Under the pieces are notes generated by a model. The model did not search any database. It had not been told where the DNA came from and was given only the letters and a program-made list of their open reading frames with translations. Of a DNA stretch of 64,000 nucleotides, positions 62,350 through 64,000 are shown piece by piece. A program made the translations under genes and the position numbers. Positions within the stretch are counted from its first letter, which is position 1. Each line of letters opens with the position of its first letter. Source of the stretch: Pseudomonas helleri (GTDB lineage: Bacteria; Pseudomonadota; Gammaproteobacteria; Pseudomonadales; Pseudomonadaceae); NCBI RefSeq assembly GCF_001043025.1, contig NZ_JYLD01000008.1, forward strand, positions 62,001-126,000, given 5' to 3'.

Positions 62350-63551
62350 ACGACAACACCACCAAACCCCGCCCGCTGGACGGCATTACCGTGGTCAGCC
62401 TGGAGCATGCCATCGCTGCGCCGTTCTGTACCCGGCAGTTGGCCGATCTGGGCGCACGGGTGATCAAGGTTGAACGCCCTGGCTCCGGTGACTTTGCCCG
62501 CGACTATGACGAGCGCGTCAATGGCCTGGCCTCACACTTTGTCTGGACCAATCGCTCCAAAGAGAGCCTGACCCTTAACGTCAAGCAGGACGAGGCCGGG
62601 CAGGTGCTCGACAAGCTGCTGAGCACTGCTGATGTGCTGGTGCAGAACCTTGCACCAGGCGCCGCGCAACGCATGGGGCTGTCGTTTGCTGACCTGCATG
62701 AGCGCTTCCCGAGGTTGATCGTCTGCGATATTTCCGGTTACGGCGAAGGCGGGCCTTACGAGCAAAAAAAAGCCTACGACCTGCTGATCCAGAGCGAGGG
62801 CGGATTTTTGTCGGTGACCGGCGGGCCGGGTGAAAACGAGATGGCCAAGGCCGGCTGTTCGATTGCCGATATTGCCGCAGGCATGTATGCCTACACCGGC
62901 GTGCTCTCGGCATTGTTGCTGCGCGACAAGACCGGCGAGGGCAGCCGTGTCGATGTGTCGATGCTGGAAAGCCTGGTGGAGTGGATGGGTTACCCGCTGT
63001 ATTACGCCTACGAAGGCGCGCCACCACCGCCCAGAGCGGGCGCCGCCCACGCGACGATTTACCCCTACGGACCGTTCCCCACAGGGGATGGCGGTACGGT
63101 GATGCTCGGCTTGCAGAACGAGCGTGAATGGCAGCAGTTTTGCGACAAGGTGTTGCTGAGACCTGACCTTGCGCGCGACTCGCGCTTTAATGCCAATGCG
63201 CGTCGTTCAGAGAACCGTGCCGAGTTGCGGGCCCTCATCGTTGAGACGTTTGCCCACATGACGGCTGAACAGGTATTTGCACGGCTGGACTCGGCGTTGA
63301 TTGCCAACGCCCATGTCAACGACATGGCCGGGGTCTGGGCGCATCCACAACTGCAGGCGCGTGATCGCTGGCGTGAAGTGGACAGCCCGTCCGGCAAGTT
63401 GGCGGCGCTGCTGCCGCCGGGTCGTAACACGGCATTTGAGCCGCGTATGGATCCGGTGCCGGGTTTGGGCGAACACACCGACAGCGTGCTGGCGGAGTTG
63501 GGTTACAAGGCGCATGACATTCAGCGCCTACACGAACAAGGAGCGGTGTGA
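62346..63551 (+). CDS. ict: Itaconate CoA-transferase (CaiB/BaiF family)
   Basis: This 401-residue class III CoA-transferase contains GITVVSLEHAIAAPFCTRQLADLGARVIKVERPGSGDFARDYD. The segment FLSVTGGPGENEMAKAGCSIADIAAGMYAY carries the catalytic aspartate. YPLYYAYEGAPPPPRAGAAHATIYPYGPF follows. It transfers CoA, probably from succinyl-CoA, to itaconate. It matches the position and family of Ict (PA0882) and lies between the MmgE/PrpD and lyase genes. ATGA overlap with the upstream gene shows coupling. Other short dicarboxylates cannot be excluded as acceptors. Confidence 0.9.
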   Translation: MNDNTTKPRPLDGITVVSLEHAIAAPFCTRQLADLGARVIKVERPGSGDFARDYDERVNGLASHFVWTNRSKESLTLNVKQDEAGQVLDKLLSTADVLVQNLAPGAAQRMGLSFADLHERFPRLIVCDISGYGEGGPYEQKKAYDLLIQSEGGFLSVTGGPGENEMAKAGCSIADIAAGMYAYTGVLSALLLRDKTGEGSRVDVSMLESLVEWMGYPLYYAYEGAPPPPRAGAAHATIYPYGPFPTGDGGTVMLGLQNEREWQQFCDKVLLRPDLARDSRFNANARRSENRAELRALIVETFAHMTAEQVFARLDSALIANAHVNDMAGVWAHPQLQARDRWREVDSPSGKLAALLPPGRNTAFEPRMDPVPGLGEHTDSVLAELGYKAHDIQRLHEQGAV

Positions 63552-63586
63552 GGCTGGCGCCTCACACCTCCTGCATGGAGCAGTTC

Positions 63587-64000
63587 ATGGACAGAAGTAC
63601 TATCCGCTCGGCACTGTTTGTGCCGGCCACCCGGCCAGAGCGCATCGACAAAGCGCTGGGCAGTGGCGCCGATGCGGTCATCGTTGACCTTGAGGACGCC
63701 GTGGCGGAACACCTCAAGGTTGAAGCGCGCAGCAATCTGCAGGCGTATCTGGAGGCCAACCCACAGGCGCGCATTCTGGTACGTATCAATGCGCCAGCGC
63801 ATGAGCAGCAGGCCGCTGATCTGGCCTTGTGTGCTCGCTACTCCGGCGTGATCGCCGTGCTGCTGCCCAAGGCAGAAAGCGCCGAGCAGGTGGAGCGGGT
63901 GGCAGCGTGCGCCAAACCGGTGTGGCCCATCATCGAGAGCGCCAAAGGCCTGCTTGAGTTACCGGCCATTGCCCGTTCCAACGGGGTCGAGCGCTTGAGT
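63587..64000 (+). CDS. ccl: Citramalyl-CoA lyase (CitE/HpcH family), cut by window edge
   Basis: The first 138 codons of a CitE-type TIM-barrel lyase are visible: MDRSTIRSALFVPATRPERI, then GADAVIVDLEDAVAEHLK (metal/substrate region), ILVRINAP and VLLPKAESAEQVERV. The gene runs off the right edge. GGAG lies 7 nt before the ATG, 35 nt after the CoA-transferase stop. In the itaconate pathway Ccl (PA0883) splits (S)-citramalyl-CoA into acetyl-CoA and pyruvate, the final step following Ict and Ich. Confidence 0.88.
   Translation, partial: MDRSTIRSALFVPATRPERIDKALGSGADAVIVDLEDAVAEHLKVEARSNLQAYLEANPQARILVRINAPAHEQQAADLALCARYSGVIAVLLPKAESAEQVERVAACAKPVWPIIESAKGLLELPAIARSNGVERLS

Overview
The window is a Pseudomonas chromosome segment. 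The strongest marker is the block gacA (with its TTG start) - uvrC - pgsA - tRNA-Gly(GCC). A family I.1 lipase resembling the P. fragi enzyme, several REP/REPIN palindromes, high GC and Shine-Dalgarno-led operons also fit the fluorescens/fragi side of the genus. No rRNA, CRISPR array, IS element or prophage block was seen.

Region 1 (1-22,310, all on the minus strand) is the most unusual part. It looks like a dedicated peptide handling locus with tandemly duplicated parts. It holds two near-identical TonB-dependent receptors (943-3672 and 17262-19943), two YejA-type periplasmic peptide-binding proteins (one cut by the left edge), and the YejBEF inner-membrane importer. It also holds its own tonB-exbB-exbD, a TldD/TldE peptidase pair and two near-identical exporter-type ABC half-transporters. 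This forms an outer membrane to cytoplasm route: receptor, binding protein, YejBEF, TldDE. Non-coding signals tie the pieces together: duplicated receptor leaders with a conserved 11-codon upstream ORF, a shared TTGTCTGACAA operator, related REPINs at three junctions, and a candidate 28-residue peptide gene in front of one exporter. The substrate is unknown. Relatives of the parts (Yej/Npp, TldDE) handle peptide antibiotics.

Region 2 (22.4-30.0 kb) holds a two-component system, a MATE pump, an AraC regulator, a small lipoprotein, a DUF1275 membrane protein and several small proteins of unknown function. Region 3 (30.2-38.3 kb) is branched-chain acyl-CoA catabolism. A plus-strand five-gene operon (acyl-CoA synthetase, SDR, thiolase, acyl-CoA dehydrogenase, enoyl-CoA hydratase) fits isoleucine breakdown. 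It converges on a minus-strand pair (3-hydroxyisobutyryl-CoA hydrolase, acyl-CoA dehydrogenase) that fits valine breakdown.

Region 4 (38.4-46.7 kb) holds 3-hydroxybutyrate dehydrogenase, a parvulin, the lipase and a DAHP synthase behind a clear transcription attenuator (leader peptide ending in FYFGYWFSHW, then a terminator, then a second Tyr-rich ORF). A divergent phage-type HTH pair follows, and then the gacA-uvrC-pgsA-tRNA block. Region 5 (46.9-54.4 kb) has a LysR/old-yellow-enzyme/SnoaL cluster with a shared 12-bp motif. It continues with an operon joining a quaternary-amine type ABC importer (fused ATPase-permease) to a homocysteine S-methyltransferase and an MsrA-like protein.

Region 6 (54.4-56.2 kb) is a two-gene RsbQ - PAS-GGDEF module, a Gram-negative variant of the Bacillus RsbQ/RsbP energy-stress pair with cyclic-di-GMP output. 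Region 7 (56.4-64.0 kb) is an itaconate-type catabolic operon (ich, acyl-CoA dehydrogenase-like, MmgE/PrpD, ict, ccl cut by the right edge) with a divergent LysR regulator. The neighbouring MFS permease is interrupted by one in-frame TGA.
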